DNA of 64,000 nt from Lachnospiraceae bacterium UBA3866 (GCA_002392345.1 DGGU01000042.1:1-64000); one strand, 5' to 3'. Counted from the first letter of the stretch, positions 8,118 through 17,324 are shown. The notes: generated from the letters alone by a model not told the origin. Numbers and translations: made by a program.

Positions 8118-10327
8118 ATACAACAACGAAAAACTCTACAGAGATTTTTCATGCGAGCCCTTCTCACATTGCAAACGAAGAGGGCGATAGTGGCGAGCAT
8201 GAAGAAGAGATAGAAGACGATGAAACAACTACTGTAAAATCTTATGAAGAAGAAGCATCAGTTACAGACGAGAGTAATCTTGAAAATGCAAATGATATTG
8301 CAAGTTCTTCAGATATAAGTGATGATATTGAAGAAAAAAGTGATAAGCTTTTGGCGACTGAAAGTGAGATTATATTAGATATAGATAAATCAAGTGAATC
8401 AGAGATAAAACTTTATGATGCCATGCCTCTTTTTGGCGATGCTCCACTTTTTGGTACTGCGGCACCAGACACAATTTGGCTTGGAACCTATCCACAAAGT
8501 GTCACTTGGCAAAGTGATGGATCTACATATGATATAGTAGAGCCAATTAAGTGGAGAAGACTATCGTATACTGATACAGAAGCTCTTTATGTTGCTGATA
8601 AGATTTTAGACAATGTATCATATCATGCTGCTGGTGGAAGTATTACTTGGGCAGGAAGTGGCATACATACATGGCTCAATGATACAAGTGCAAATGGATT
8701 TATAGGCAAAGCGTTTACAACAAATCAATTAGATAACACTAATGGAATAGTTCTTGAAAAAACTATAACAACTACTGATAGTGCTGACACAAATGATAAA
8801 GCATTTTTATTAACAACAACTGATGCACAAAATTTATTCACACCTGCAAGTTCTCGTAGAGCATATGGTACAGAGTATGCTAAAACTAAAGTTAATGGAG
8901 GTCCAACTCTTGAGGTAGATTCTGACCATTCCCCTTGGTGGCTCCGTTCACCTGGCAATGCTGGTTCGGGTTATGCTGTACATGTGCGAGCATCGGGGCT
9001 TATAGTTACTGATGGTGCCAGCGTCAACTCTCAAACTATTGGTGCCCGTCCAGCTATTTATATTAATCTTTCATCTCCTCTTTATAAAACTTCTGACAAT
9101 GCTGTAAGTTGGGATTTGAATGGTGGAAGTTTAGCAAATGGTAGTGCATTGTGGTCATCTATGAATACATACTTTGGAGGTCAGTTACTTCCTACAGCAG
9201 ATAACTTTACACCACCAACAGGAAAACACTTCATCGGTTTATCAATTAATACTGCGACTAAATCAATTGTAAATGCAATTATACCGGATGACCAGGAAGG
9301 CGATATAATACTTAGACCTCTTTTTGGAGATAGTGCAACTGATAAAGTAATAAATTATGATTTTGGTGCAGGTACTTTTACAGATTGGTCGCTTTTGCCA
9401 GTAAGTTATACTCCAGGTATTGCTAAATCTTTACCAACTAAATTTGACCTTGCAAGATATATAACACCTCCAGCAGATCAAGAGTTTAAAGGATTTGCAA
9501 AAAGTGGAACGACTGCTACAATCTCAGAAATAGCAGCATCAGAAACTACTGATATAAATTTAGTTGCAATATATGGAGATAGACCTAATATAACATGGAC
9601 TATGGGAGCAGGATCACTTGCTCCAGAAGTTGAAAGCACCTATATCTCTGGAGTTGGGTGTACATTACCATCACAAAATAAAGTAACACCTCCGAGTGGT
9701 TATAGATTTGATCACTGGATACTTAGAGTAGGATCTACTGATACAGAACCAGCCACAAGTATACCAGCGAATATAGATGTTGATGTAGAAGTGATAGCAG
9801 TCTATAGTAAAGTTCCATCACCATATTATCCACCTGGTGGTGGCGGTGGCGGTGTTGGTGGTGGCGGAGGCGGTGGTGTAGTGAATACTGCAATGTTAAA
9901 TGCAGTTATCTCTATAACATACATAAACCAGAAAAAGTTTATAAAAGCAAATGTTAATTCTAAAGATACTGCATGGGTATATGATCCTATAGTAAATGCA
10001 TTTAAAATGAATATTACTGTAAAAGGACAAACTGTTCCTGCAATCGACGGCTTCTACCTTGTTGACAAAGATAAAAATGGCAGTATAACAGATACATATT
10101 ATTTTGATAAAGATGGCAAGATGCTTACTGGTTGGATAAGAACAAATCCTGATAACAAATGGTATTTCTTAGAAACTATAAAGAATGCAAGAGAAGGAGC
10201 AATGGCCTTTGGTTGGTATCTAGTGCAAGATAAATGGTATTATTTTACTAAAGAAGGATCGATGCTTGTAAATGCCACAACACCAGATGGTCTTGTTGTA
10301 GGACCTGATGGCGTCTGGGTTAAGTAG
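8114..10327 (+). CDS. Cell-wall-binding surface protein with DUF6273 domain (5' end frameshifted)
   Basis: The body of a secreted protein, 737 residues if counted from a GTG that overlaps the upstream stop. In order: an acidic Glu/Asp/Ser-rich stretch (about 20-95); a DUF6273-like domain (about 115-325; IWLGTYPQS, HTWLND, then WWLRSPG and IGARPAIYINL); two or three beta-rich segments resembling bacterial InlB-type repeats; a polyglycine linker (about 577-592); and a C-terminal choline/glucan-binding-type module (DGFYLVDKD, YYFDKDGKMLTGW, GWYLVQDKWYYFTKEGSML). It shares this overall plan and its C-terminal end with the 2050-residue protein at 17325. Without a frame correction it has no signal peptide. 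Confidence 0.75.
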   Translation: MNTTTKNSTEIFHASPSHIANEEGDSGEHEEEIEDDETTTVKSYEEEASVTDESNLENANDIASSSDISDDIEEKSDKLLATESEIILDIDKSSESEIKLYDAMPLFGDAPLFGTAAPDTIWLGTYPQSVTWQSDGSTYDIVEPIKWRRLSYTDTEALYVADKILDNVSYHAAGGSITWAGSGIHTWLNDTSANGFIGKAFTTNQLDNTNGIVLEKTITTTDSADTNDKAFLLTTTDAQNLFTPASSRRAYGTEYAKTKVNGGPTLEVDSDHSPWWLRSPGNAGSGYAVHVRASGLIVTDGASVNSQTIGARPAIYINLSSPLYKTSDNAVSWDLNGGSLANGSALWSSMNTYFGGQLLPTADNFTPPTGKHFIGLSINTATKSIVNAIIPDDQEGDIILRPLFGDSATDKVINYDFGAGTFTDWSLLPVSYTPGIAKSLPTKFDLARYITPPADQEFKGFAKSGTTATISEIAASETTDINLVAIYGDRPNITWTMGAGSLAPEVESTYISGVGCTLPSQNKVTPPSGYRFDHWILRVGSTDTEPATSIPANIDVDVEVIAVYSKVPSPYYPPGGGGGGVGGGGGGGVVNTAMLNAVISITYINQKKFIKANVNSKDTAWVYDPIVNAFKMNITVKGQTVPAIDGFYLVDKDKNGSITDTYYFDKDGKMLTGWIRTNPDNKWYFLETIKNAREGAMAFGWYLVQDKWYYFTKEGSMLVNATTPDGLVVGPDGVWVK

Positions 10328-10386
10328 TTGCTCTAACATGATATAGTTGACACTGCCAAATGATATGATTGAAAATAGAATTTATT

Positions 10387-10417
10387 AAAGAGAAGTATTA
10401 ACACTTCTCTTTTTTTA
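10387..10417. terminator. Rho-independent terminator
   Basis: AAAGAGAAGT pairs with ACTTCTCTTT around ATTAAC and continues into a T-tract. It ends the surface-protein gene and, with its A-rich left side, may also serve the converging minus-strand gene that stops at 10425. Confidence 0.85.
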
Positions 10418-10424
10418 ATGTCAT

Positions 10425-12452
10425 TTATTTTTCATATTTAATTCTAAATGATATTTCTTTAAACTCACCATTTTCCTCTGTAACTATAGAAGCAGAAGGA
10501 AGAGTTCCGTTATCTATAACGAAAGTTTTCTGGTTGTCATTTATCAGATTGAGATAAGGGTCAGCTCTGAATTTGAATAGATGACCGTTAATACCTACCG
10601 CTTTTAGACCCTCATTTTTATGAGCGAAAGTATAAGCTTTTAATTCTTCGTTTGTAATTTTTACGACATGATATTCGTCATCTAGTTTGTTTAGCTCATT
10701 TACTACTTTTTCATAACTATAGATGAATGATTCGATTGTTTTCTTAAACATCTCTATGTTTTGATTTTTGAGCTTGGTATCAATCTCATTTATATAGAAA
10801 TTATCTGAAGAGATGGCATGACTTATCTGATTTCTGACAGAGCTTACTTTAAGATAATTTGATAATAGATATTTTAACAGATCTTTTCTATGTTCTAGCC
10901 TTGAAAATGATTGAGTTGCATAGTCATCGCCGCCAGTCAGTCTATCTAATTTAAAATCAGCATATGCATCTTCCCTTGACAAAGATTTATTCTTTCTATT
11001 TTCATATATCATACAAATGCCATAATATTTAATAAAATAATGAGACAAATCATTAAATTGATATCTATCTTTTGGAAGAGCAAACCAAAACCACTCATTG
11101 ATTGATTTGAGGAACTTGTTTTTTGAATCTTCATCTTTTGCATAATAAAGTATTCCGCGATTGACAAATTCCTCAGGGACTTTTGATTCTATGATAGTAA
11201 ATACTTGCTGATATAGTCCTTTTCGATATGACCATTTAATTAGTTCAAGCGTATCCACTTTATCACTTTCAAGTAAAGCACCATAGTCAAGACTAATTCC
11301 TTTTTCAAGAGCCAAAAAGATATTACTCTCTAACTCTGGTAAATCATCTGTAATAGTATCATTAAAAACTTTTTTTAATAAGGAAATACCATATTCAAGG
11401 TCTTTTATACTGCAAAGTGATATTCCGTCATCAACATATTTCATAGCATAAAGTAGATTTTCTATGTGAGTATTGTGAATATTTTTTGACTTCCAATATT
11501 CTTCTATCATATCAATTTTGCCATACTTTATAAAAGCGTTAATGCCAGATACAAGTTTTGATATTTCATATTGGTCTAATGAACTATTATCGATTTTTCT
11601 AATAAATCTATCTTTTGTATTTTGGATAGTTATGATTTCTTTAACTTTGATGCTGCTATTTGGTTCATTGCCCAACATAGTTAGCAAAGAAAGTAAAGTA
11701 TAACTATCAGATTTTGCAAGTCCTCCTATATCCATATAGATACAAGTTTCCTCATTAGGCTTAAAATTAAATGCATTAATTATCCCTTTAACATTTTGCA
11801 AAGAAGAGTACCTTGTATCGGAATTAGATATCGGTATGAAAGTAGATGTAATGTCAGTATTGTTCTCAATAGAGTTAAATTTGTAGTTATCTGATAATTG
11901 TGTGAAAATCATATCTTTAAGCCAAGACTTTTCGATAGGTGTCAGGTCTTTAAAAGTTTCATTGTAAGATTTTAGAATATCCTCGTTTTGTGAAATATAA
12001 TGGAACATTCTATCAAGTCTTATACTATCATGCTCTTTTTGAATTCTATTGAAAAAAGATTTATACATATCTAGTAATTCGTTAGAACGAGCAGGATCAA
12101 TCTTGTCGTTTAAATCTAATCTTTCAAAATTGAGTTCTTCTAAAAATTCTGCAACTCTATAGCAGAAAAAACCATATTCTGATAAAAGATGGATTTTAGA
12201 TTTGTTAATACTTTGGAAATCGTTGAGTTTTGTTTTTGTTTCCAATTCGTTTTTATTGCAAGCACTCATATTTCCTATAACGATAATTTCGTCAATATCA
12301 ATCTGCGATAAGATGTATTTAGCGCCTGCTTCTGCCTTTATCAAGCCATCACAATATAAAATCTTATTTCCTCTATCAAAGAAATAGTATTCATTAGTTT
12401 CTCTACTTGTTGTATCATATATAGATGTCAGCAGAATATTTCTTTTTACCAT
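10425..12452 (-). CDS. Probable CARF-HEPN protein (Csx1/Csm6-like, TM1812-type)
   Basis: This 675-residue protein begins with MVKRNILLTSIYDT and IDEIIVIGNMSA, the alternating strand pattern of a Rossmann-like CARF sensor. The central YMDIGGLAKSDSYTLLSLLTML near residue 240 and the INAFIKYGKID that follows resemble the DxTHG/TM1812 group of CRISPR-associated proteins. In the C-terminal third, SSVRNQISHA (R540, H545) fits the Rx4-6H catalytic motif of HEPN ribonucleases. CARF-HEPN proteins are usually activated by cyclic oligoadenylate made by type III CRISPR complexes. No cas gene or CRISPR array is visible in this window, so it is either an orphan or answers another signal. Both domain calls rest on motif reading only. 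An AAAGGAG site precedes the ATG, and the gene diverges from the purine operon. Confidence 0.55.
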   Translation of the reverse strand: MVKRNILLTSIYDTTSRETNEYYFFDRGNKILYCDGLIKAEAGAKYILSQIDIDEIIVIGNMSACNKNELETKTKLNDFQSINKSKIHLLSEYGFFCYRVAEFLEELNFERLDLNDKIDPARSNELLDMYKSFFNRIQKEHDSIRLDRMFHYISQNEDILKSYNETFKDLTPIEKSWLKDMIFTQLSDNYKFNSIENNTDITSTFIPISNSDTRYSSLQNVKGIINAFNFKPNEETCIYMDIGGLAKSDSYTLLSLLTMLGNEPNSSIKVKEIITIQNTKDRFIRKIDNSSLDQYEISKLVSGINAFIKYGKIDMIEEYWKSKNIHNTHIENLLYAMKYVDDGISLCSIKDLEYGISLLKKVFNDTITDDLPELESNIFLALEKGISLDYGALLESDKVDTLELIKWSYRKGLYQQVFTIIESKVPEEFVNRGILYYAKDEDSKNKFLKSINEWFWFALPKDRYQFNDLSHYFIKYYGICMIYENRKNKSLSREDAYADFKLDRLTGGDDYATQSFSRLEHRKDLLKYLLSNYLKVSSVRNQISHAISSDNFYINEIDTKLKNQNIEMFKKTIESFIYSYEKVVNELNKLDDEYHVVKITNEELKAYTFAHKNEGLKAVGINGHLFKFRADPYLNLINDNQKTFVIDNGTLPSASIVTEENGEFKEISFRIKYEK

Positions 12453-12568
12453 AATACTCCTTTTAACTCTTACCTAGAATTATAAGTATTATTTTTTGCT
12501 TTAAATTATACCATGTTTTACAAATATAAAATAGTATAATTAACATATTTTTCAAAGCATTTCTTAGA

Positions 12569-12597
12569 TTGACTTTGAAATGGTGGTATACTATAAT
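12569..12597 (+). promoter_or_regulatory. Promoter of the purine catabolic operon
   Basis: TTGACT (12569-12574), 17 bases, then TATAAT (12592-12597). It is the only strong plus-strand promoter I find before ygeX. A leader with a small reading frame and a terminator-like hairpin lies between it and ygeX. Confidence 0.75.
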
Positions 12598-12627
12598 ATA
12601 GAAAGATAATATATGTGGAGGGCATGT

Positions 12628-12657
12628 ATGAATATTTGTATTGGAAAAGCCATATGA
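12628..12657 (+). CDS. Putative nine-residue leader peptide
   Basis: ATG five bases after GGAGGG opens a frame for MNICIGKAI, ending in TGA inside the left arm of the following hairpin. A second ATG at 12624 would give 21 codons across the whole hairpin but lies too close to the ribosome site. The arrangement of ribosome site, tiny frame and terminator resembles a translation-coupled attenuator. Translation is not demonstrated. Confidence 0.35.
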   Translation: MNICIGKAI

Positions 12658-12683
12658 TGTTTTGTGATATCATGGCTTTTTTT
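12645..12683 (+). terminator. Terminator-like hairpin in the ygeX leader (possible attenuator)
   Basis: AAAAGCCAT pairs with ATGGCTTTT, extended by GAT/ATC after a two-base bulge, and is followed directly by seven Ts. It lies downstream of the promoter at 12569 and only about 20 bases before the ygeX start, so full termination here would silence the operon. That suggests conditional read-through. Confidence 0.65.
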
Positions 12684-12704
12684 GTATGATAAAAAGGAGT
12701 AATG

Positions 12705-13907
12705 ATGTATAGTTCAGATTTTAAATGGAAAATGAATACTATGCCAAAGTCAGAAGATAAGAATCTTCCTATTATGAGTTTGGATGAGGTTGAGAGGGCT
12801 AAGACATTTCATAAGAGTTTCCCTCAATATGAGGTGACTCCACTTGTAGATTTAAAAGAGATGACAAAACTTCTCGGGCTTAATAAAGTATGTGTTAAGG
12901 ACGAGTCATATAGGTTTGGTCTCAATGCATTTAAGGTGCTTGGTGGCTCTTATGCTATAGGAAGACATATAGCTGAAGAAGTAGGGAAAGATATATCAGA
13001 GATCAACTATGATTATCTTACAAGTGATGAGCTTAAAAACGATTTAGGAAATGTAGTTACATTTTTCTCAGCGACAGATGGCAATCATGGTAAGGGTGTA
13101 GCTTGGGCAGCCAATAAACTCGGACAGAAATGTGTTATCTATATGCCAAAGGGTTCTACTGAACTTAGACTTAAGGCTATAAGAGATGAAAATGCAACAG
13201 CAACTATAGAAGAGTTTAATTATGATGACTGCGTTAGGAAGGCAGCAGAAGAGTCTGCTAAGATTCCGCATTCAGTTGTAATTCAAGATACAGCTTGGGA
13301 GGGATATGAGAAGATCCCAGCATGGATTATGCAAGGCTATGGCACTATGGCAGCAGAAGCAAGTGATCAATATGGAGAGCGCCCTACTCATGTATTCGTT
13401 CAGGCAGGTGTTGGATCACTTGCAGGGGGTGTTGTAGGATATTTTGCAAATAAATATAAAGATAATCCTCCTAAGTTTATAGTGGTAGAGACTTCAGTTG
13501 CAGATTGTCTTTATAAAGGAGCGACTAAAAATACAGGTGAGATAGCTAAAGTTGGTGGAGATATGGATAGCATCATGGCAGGACTTTGCTGTGGTGAGCC
13601 AAATATCACAAGTTGGGACATATTGAGAAATCATGCAACTTGTTTTATATCAGCAGAAGATAATGTAACTCGTCTTGGCATGAGGATGCTCGCAGCACCA
13701 ATTAAAGGAGATCATCCTATCACATCAGGTGAGTCTGGAGCAGTGCCATTTGGTGCGCTCGTATCAATTATGATGGATCCTAAGTATGCTACACTTAAAA
13801 AAGAATTGCAGCTTGATTCTAATTCTAAAGTGCTTCTTTTCTCTACTGAAGGCAATACAGATCCAGAGCGTTATGTAAATATTGTGTGGGGCGGTAAAGA
13901 AAGATGA
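12705..13907 (+). CDS. ygeX: 2,3-diaminopropionate ammonia-lyase
   Basis: This is a pyridoxal-phosphate fold II enzyme that converts 2,3-diaminopropionate to pyruvate and two ammonia. The 400-residue sequence keeps the PLP lysine in RFGLNAFKVLGGSYA. With the ATG at 12705 this lysine is residue 77, as in the E. coli enzyme, and the AAGGAG spacing is also better than for the ATG at 12702. The phosphate-binding loop QAGVGSLAGG and the SATDGNHGKGVAWAA segment are present. It is the first structural gene of the purine cluster, where the enzyme is thought to act on the terminal diaminopropionate-type product of ring degradation. Confidence 0.95.
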   Translation: MYSSDFKWKMNTMPKSEDKNLPIMSLDEVERAKTFHKSFPQYEVTPLVDLKEMTKLLGLNKVCVKDESYRFGLNAFKVLGGSYAIGRHIAEEVGKDISEINYDYLTSDELKNDLGNVVTFFSATDGNHGKGVAWAANKLGQKCVIYMPKGSTELRLKAIRDENATATIEEFNYDDCVRKAAEESAKIPHSVVIQDTAWEGYEKIPAWIMQGYGTMAAEASDQYGERPTHVFVQAGVGSLAGGVVGYFANKYKDNPPKFIVVETSVADCLYKGATKNTGEIAKVGGDMDSIMAGLCCGEPNITSWDILRNHATCFISAEDNVTRLGMRMLAAPIKGDHPITSGESGAVPFGALVSIMMDPKYATLKKELQLDSNSKVLLFSTEGNTDPERYVNIVWGGKER

Positions 13908-13968
13908 TGGCAGGGTGAATTATTAAAACAAATAATAAAAGTAATTATAAAAAAAGTGAGGTATAAAT

Positions 13969-14106
13969 ATGGTTTATAAGTGTAAAATATGTGGGCACAA
14001 GTACGATGAAAAAGTTGAAGGGGTAAAATTTGCAGACTTGCCTGATGATTGGAAGTGCCCAATTTGTGGTGTAGGGAAAGACATGTTTGAAGTTGATGAT
14101 AAATAG
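13969..14106 (+). CDS. Rubredoxin
   Basis: A complete 45-residue rubredoxin: [14 protein letters not shown] at the start and [16 protein letters not shown] near the end give the two CxxC pairs (C5, C8, C30, C33) that bind a single iron. The central loop is shorter than in the usual 52-54-residue form. AAAAAGTGAGG precedes the ATG. It is a one-electron carrier in the cytoplasm. Its place between ygeX and ygeY suggests it carries electrons for one of the cluster's redox enzymes (YgfK or a molybdenum hydroxylase), which is inference. The 58 bases before it are AT-rich, with no gene. Confidence 0.9.
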   Translation: MVYKCKICGHKYDEKVEGVKFADLPDDWKCPICGVGKDMFEVDDK

Positions 14107-14128
14107 TTAAATATAGGAGTTGAGTATT

Positions 14129-15466
14129 ATGAGTAAGTTAACGAATGAACAATTAACGGAGATTAAAGAAAAAGCTAAGAATTATCAAAAGGATATGGTT
14201 GCCTTCTTAAGAAACATAGTGAAATATCCAGGCGAGTCATGTGGCGAAAAAGACCATGTAAAAGTAATCGAAGCTGAGATGACAAAGGTAGGCTTTGATG
14301 AAGTCCACATCGATAATATGGGCAATGTCTATGGTTTCATGGGAAAGGGCAAAAGAATATTTGCATTTGATGCACATATTGATACAGTTGGTATCGGAAA
14401 TCGTGACAACTGGAACTTTGATCCATATGAAGGCTTTGAAGATGATACGAAAATTGGAGGTCGTGGAGTATCTGACCAACTTGGTGGCATAGTTTCATCT
14501 GTATATGGCGCCAAAATCATGAAAGAGATGAATCTTATACCAGATGATGTAAAGATTATGGTTGTAGGCACAGTTCAGGAAGAAGATTGTGATGGACTTT
14601 GCTGGCAGTACATCATAAAAGAGGATAGGATAGTTCCTGAGTTTGTAGTTTCAACTGAGCCTACTGATGGTGGTATCTATAGAGGCCATCGCGGCCGTAT
14701 GGAGATAAGAGTAGATGTGAAAGGTATCTCATGCCATGGATCTGCACCAGAAAGAGGTGATAATGCTATATATAAGATGGCAGATATATTAGAAGAAGTT
14801 AGAGCACTTAATGATAATGATGCTAATGGAGAGATCAAAGGACTAGTTAAGATGCTTGATCCTAAGTTCAATAAAGAAGCCGAAGCAGCTAATTTCTTAG
14901 GTCGTGGTACAGTAACTGTATCGCAGATTGGCTATACATCACCAAGCCGCTGTGCTGTTGCTGATGGATGCTGGGTGTCACTTGATAGAAGAATGACTGC
15001 AGGCGAGACATTTGAATCATGTCTTCAAGAGATAAGAAACTTGCCTGCTTGCAAGAAATATGAAAAGGATGTGAAAGTCTCTATGTACAATTATGATTCA
15101 GCATCTTATACAGGACTTGTATATCCTATAGAATGTTATTTCCCAACTTGGTGGCTTACTCCTGAAGATCCACTTTGCAAATCTATGGTTGAGACATATA
15201 AGAGTCTTTTCAATACTGATAAGAGAATGGGCGAGAGTGATACACTAGAGATGAGAGAGAAGAGGCCACTACTTGATAAGTGGACATTCTCAACTAATGG
15301 TGTAACTATCAAAGGAAGAAATGGTGTAGACTGTATAGGATTTGGACCAGGTGCTGAAAGTCAGGCTCATGCACCTAATGAGATAACTTGGAAGAAGGAC
15401 CTTGTAACATGTGCTGCTATGTATGCGGCTCTTCCAACTACTCATGCTGAAAATGTAAAGAAATAA
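14129..15466 (+). CDS. ygeY: YgeY family selenium-metabolism-linked hydrolase (M20 peptidase fold)
   Basis: A metallohydrolase of the M20 / ArgE-DapE-ACY1 family, 445 residues. The first metal ligands lie in [11 protein letters not shown], the catalytic glutamates in VQEEDCDG, and the dimerisation domain carries [28 protein letters not shown]. Close homologues occur in selenium-dependent purine clusters and probably cleave an amide-type intermediate. I chose the ATG at 14129 over the in-frame TTG at 14120, because AGGAG lies nine bases before it. It follows the rubredoxin by 22 bases and is followed by a REP unit and ygeW. Confidence 0.92.
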   Translation: MSKLTNEQLTEIKEKAKNYQKDMVAFLRNIVKYPGESCGEKDHVKVIEAEMTKVGFDEVHIDNMGNVYGFMGKGKRIFAFDAHIDTVGIGNRDNWNFDPYEGFEDDTKIGGRGVSDQLGGIVSSVYGAKIMKEMNLIPDDVKIMVVGTVQEEDCDGLCWQYIIKEDRIVPEFVVSTEPTDGGIYRGHRGRMEIRVDVKGISCHGSAPERGDNAIYKMADILEEVRALNDNDANGEIKGLVKMLDPKFNKEAEAANFLGRGTVTVSQIGYTSPSRCAVADGCWVSLDRRMTAGETFESCLQEIRNLPACKKYEKDVKVSMYNYDSASYTGLVYPIECYFPTWWLTPEDPLCKSMVETYKSLFNTDKRMGESDTLEMREKRPLLDKWTFSTNGVTIKGRNGVDCIGFGPGAESQAHAPNEITWKKDLVTCAAMYAALPTTHAENVKK

Positions 15467-15468
15467 AC

Positions 15469-15491
15469 GTATGGGCGAGCTATGCGAACCC
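15469..15491 (+). repeat. REP unit between ygeY and ygeW
   Basis: GTAT followed by GGGCGAGCTATGCGAACCC, one base from the trmB copy in the palindrome. Its end (CCCGGAAAAGGAG) runs straight into the ygeW ribosome-binding site. The ATG inside the repeat would add 13 residues to YgeW in frame, but no ribosome site serves it. Confidence 0.85.
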
Positions 15492-15509
15492 GGAAAAGGA
15501 GATAAATTT

Positions 15510-16700
15510 ATGGATTTCAGTAAGGCAATAGAAAAATTAAGTAAACTAAATTTCAAAAATATGTACGAGGGAGATTTTTTCCTAACTTGGGACAAGACTG
15601 ATGATGAGATAAAGGCAGTATGGGAAGTTGCAGATGCACTTCGTGCACTCCGTGAGAGAAATATCTCTACTAAAGTATTTGACTCAGGACTTGGTATATC
15701 ACTATTCCGTGATAATTCAACAAGGACAAGATTTTCATTTGCATCAGCTTGCAATCTTCTTGGACTTGAAGTTCAAGACCTCGACGAAGGTAAATCACAG
15801 ATTGCTCACGGTGAGACTGTTCGTGAGACAGCCAATATGATTTCATTTATGGCCGATGTAATTGGTATAAGAGATGACATGTATATTGGTAAAGGCCACA
15901 CATATCAAAAAGCTGTAGTTGATGCAGTTACTGAAGGCTATAAGGCGGGAGTTCTTGAGCAGAAGCCTACTCTTGTAAATCTTCAGTGTGATATAGATCA
16001 CCCAACGCAAGTGATGGCAGATGCACTTCATGTTATCCATGAGTTTGGCGGCATCGAGAATCTTAAAGGCAAAAAGATTGCTATGACTTGGGCTTATAGC
16101 CCATCATATGGAAAGCCTCTCTCAGTTCCACAAGGTGTAATTGGACTTTTCACTCGTCTTGGTATGGATGTGATGCTCGCTCATCCAGAAGGCTATGAAG
16201 TTATGCCAGAGGTTGAAGAAGTTGCAAAGAAAAATGCAGCTGCTACAGGTGGCAAGTTCACTAAGACAAATGATATGAAAGAAGCATTCAAAGATGCTGA
16301 TATAGTATATCCAAAATCATGGGCACCATTTAAAGCAATGGAGAAGAGAACTGATCTCTATGGCAAAGGCGATATGGATGGTATAAAAGCACTTGAGAAA
16401 GAACTTCTTGCACAAAATGCAAATCATAAAGACTGGGCTTGCACAGAAGAGATGATGAAACTTACTAAAGGTGGTAAAGCCCTCTATCTTCACTGTCTAC
16501 CTGCAGACATAACTGGAGTATCTTGTGAGACAGGAGAAGTTGATGCATCAGTTTTTGATAGATATAGAGATCCACTTTATAAGGAAGCAAGTTTTAAACC
16601 ATATGTAATAGCAGCTATGATATTCCTTGCTAAGTTTAAAGATCCTATAGCAACACTTAAAGCACTTGAAAAAGATGGCAAAGTAAGAGTACACGCATAA
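15510..16700 (+). CDS. ygeW: Knotted carbamoyltransferase YgeW
   Basis: A member of the aspartate/ornithine carbamoyltransferase superfamily, 396 residues from the ATG at 15510, which has AAAAGGAG eight bases before it. The carbamoyl-phosphate loop STRTRFSFASA starts near residue 70, the conserved QIAHGETVRETANMI and DIDHPTQVMADALH follow, and LHCLPAD is present. YgeW proteins contain a deep trefoil knot like N-acetylornithine carbamoyltransferases. In purine clusters it is thought to release carbamoyl phosphate from a ureido intermediate, from which ATP can be made. Its true substrate is not established from sequence. Confidence 0.94.
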   Translation: MDFSKAIEKLSKLNFKNMYEGDFFLTWDKTDDEIKAVWEVADALRALRERNISTKVFDSGLGISLFRDNSTRTRFSFASACNLLGLEVQDLDEGKSQIAHGETVRETANMISFMADVIGIRDDMYIGKGHTYQKAVVDAVTEGYKAGVLEQKPTLVNLQCDIDHPTQVMADALHVIHEFGGIENLKGKKIAMTWAYSPSYGKPLSVPQGVIGLFTRLGMDVMLAHPEGYEVMPEVEEVAKKNAAATGGKFTKTNDMKEAFKDADIVYPKSWAPFKAMEKRTDLYGKGDMDGIKALEKELLAQNANHKDWACTEEMMKLTKGGKALYLHCLPADITGVSCETGEVDASVFDRYRDPLYKEASFKPYVIAAMIFLAKFKDPIATLKALEKDGKVRVHA

Positions 16701-16727
16701 AACTAAAAATAAAGGAGAACATTAGTT

Positions 16728-17324
16728 ATGAAAGAATTAAAAAAGATGAAAATTATGACATCAATAGTAGGTGTCCTTATGATTGTTGTAGGAATTTTGT
16801 TTTGTATATATCCTATAACATCATCATATGCTGCAGTTAAAGCTATTGCAGCTTTATTTGTGGTATCAGGCATAATCAATATCGTTGGACATTTCCAATA
16901 TAAGAATCTTGAAATGCTTCTCAACCGCAATGGTTTCTTAATTGGAATTTTAGATATTATAATGGGTATAGTGATGTTTAAAGAAGAAACCATATCTATA
17001 CTTGCGCTTTCTATAATGTTCAGCATGTATGTATTTTTTGCTGCTATAGAGATGTGTGAATATTCTGTAGCTATGAAGAGAGCAGGTGTAGATGGTTGGC
17101 TTCTAACTATGATTTTTTCTATATTATTAATCATAGATGCTGTAGTTATGATCGCCTTCCCAGGACTTGCATTTGGAACCATGACATTCTGGGTTGCATT
17201 CACTATGATGTTCACAGGAATATCTATCTTAGTTGGTGTATATAAAGTTAGCAATGCAGTTACAGTACATAAGGCTAATATGCAAAAAGTTGTAAATGAT
17301 GTTAATAATACATTAAATGATTAG
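16728..17324 (+). CDS. DUF308 (HdeD-like) membrane protein
   Basis: A 198-residue integral membrane protein with about six transmembrane segments arranged as paired helices (MTSIVGVLMIVVGILFCIYP, AAVKAIAALFVVSGIINIVG and so on), the pattern of the HdeD/DUF308 family. No biochemical role is known for these. AAAGGAG precedes the ATG, and the gene is 27 bases behind ygeW and directly abuts the giant surface-protein gene, so it is part of the operon. A helper for the membrane passage of the following protein is conceivable but unsupported. Confidence 0.85.
   Translation: MKELKKMKIMTSIVGVLMIVVGILFCIYPITSSYAAVKAIAALFVVSGIINIVGHFQYKNLEMLLNRNGFLIGILDIIMGIVMFKEETISILALSIMFSMYVFFAAIEMCEYSVAMKRAGVDGWLLTMIFSILLIIDAVVMIAFPGLAFGTMTFWVAFTMMFTGISILVGVYKVSNAVTVHKANMQKVVNDVNNTLND

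Noticed and set aside
8151..8160. ATGCGAGCCC, a match to the right end of the REP unit, in the 5' part of the surface-protein gene
   Set aside because: Only ten bases match and no left arm is present, so chance cannot be excluded.
12600..12704. Purine riboswitch before ygeX
   Set aside because: I could not find the three-way junction or conserved core of the purine aptamer; the leader is too short for aptamer plus terminator. The same holds for the 70 bases before the permease at 41587.
15471..15509. Earlier ATG for ygeW inside the REP unit
   Set aside because: It has no ribosome site. The ATG at 15510 has AAAAGGAG at good spacing and gives the usual family length.
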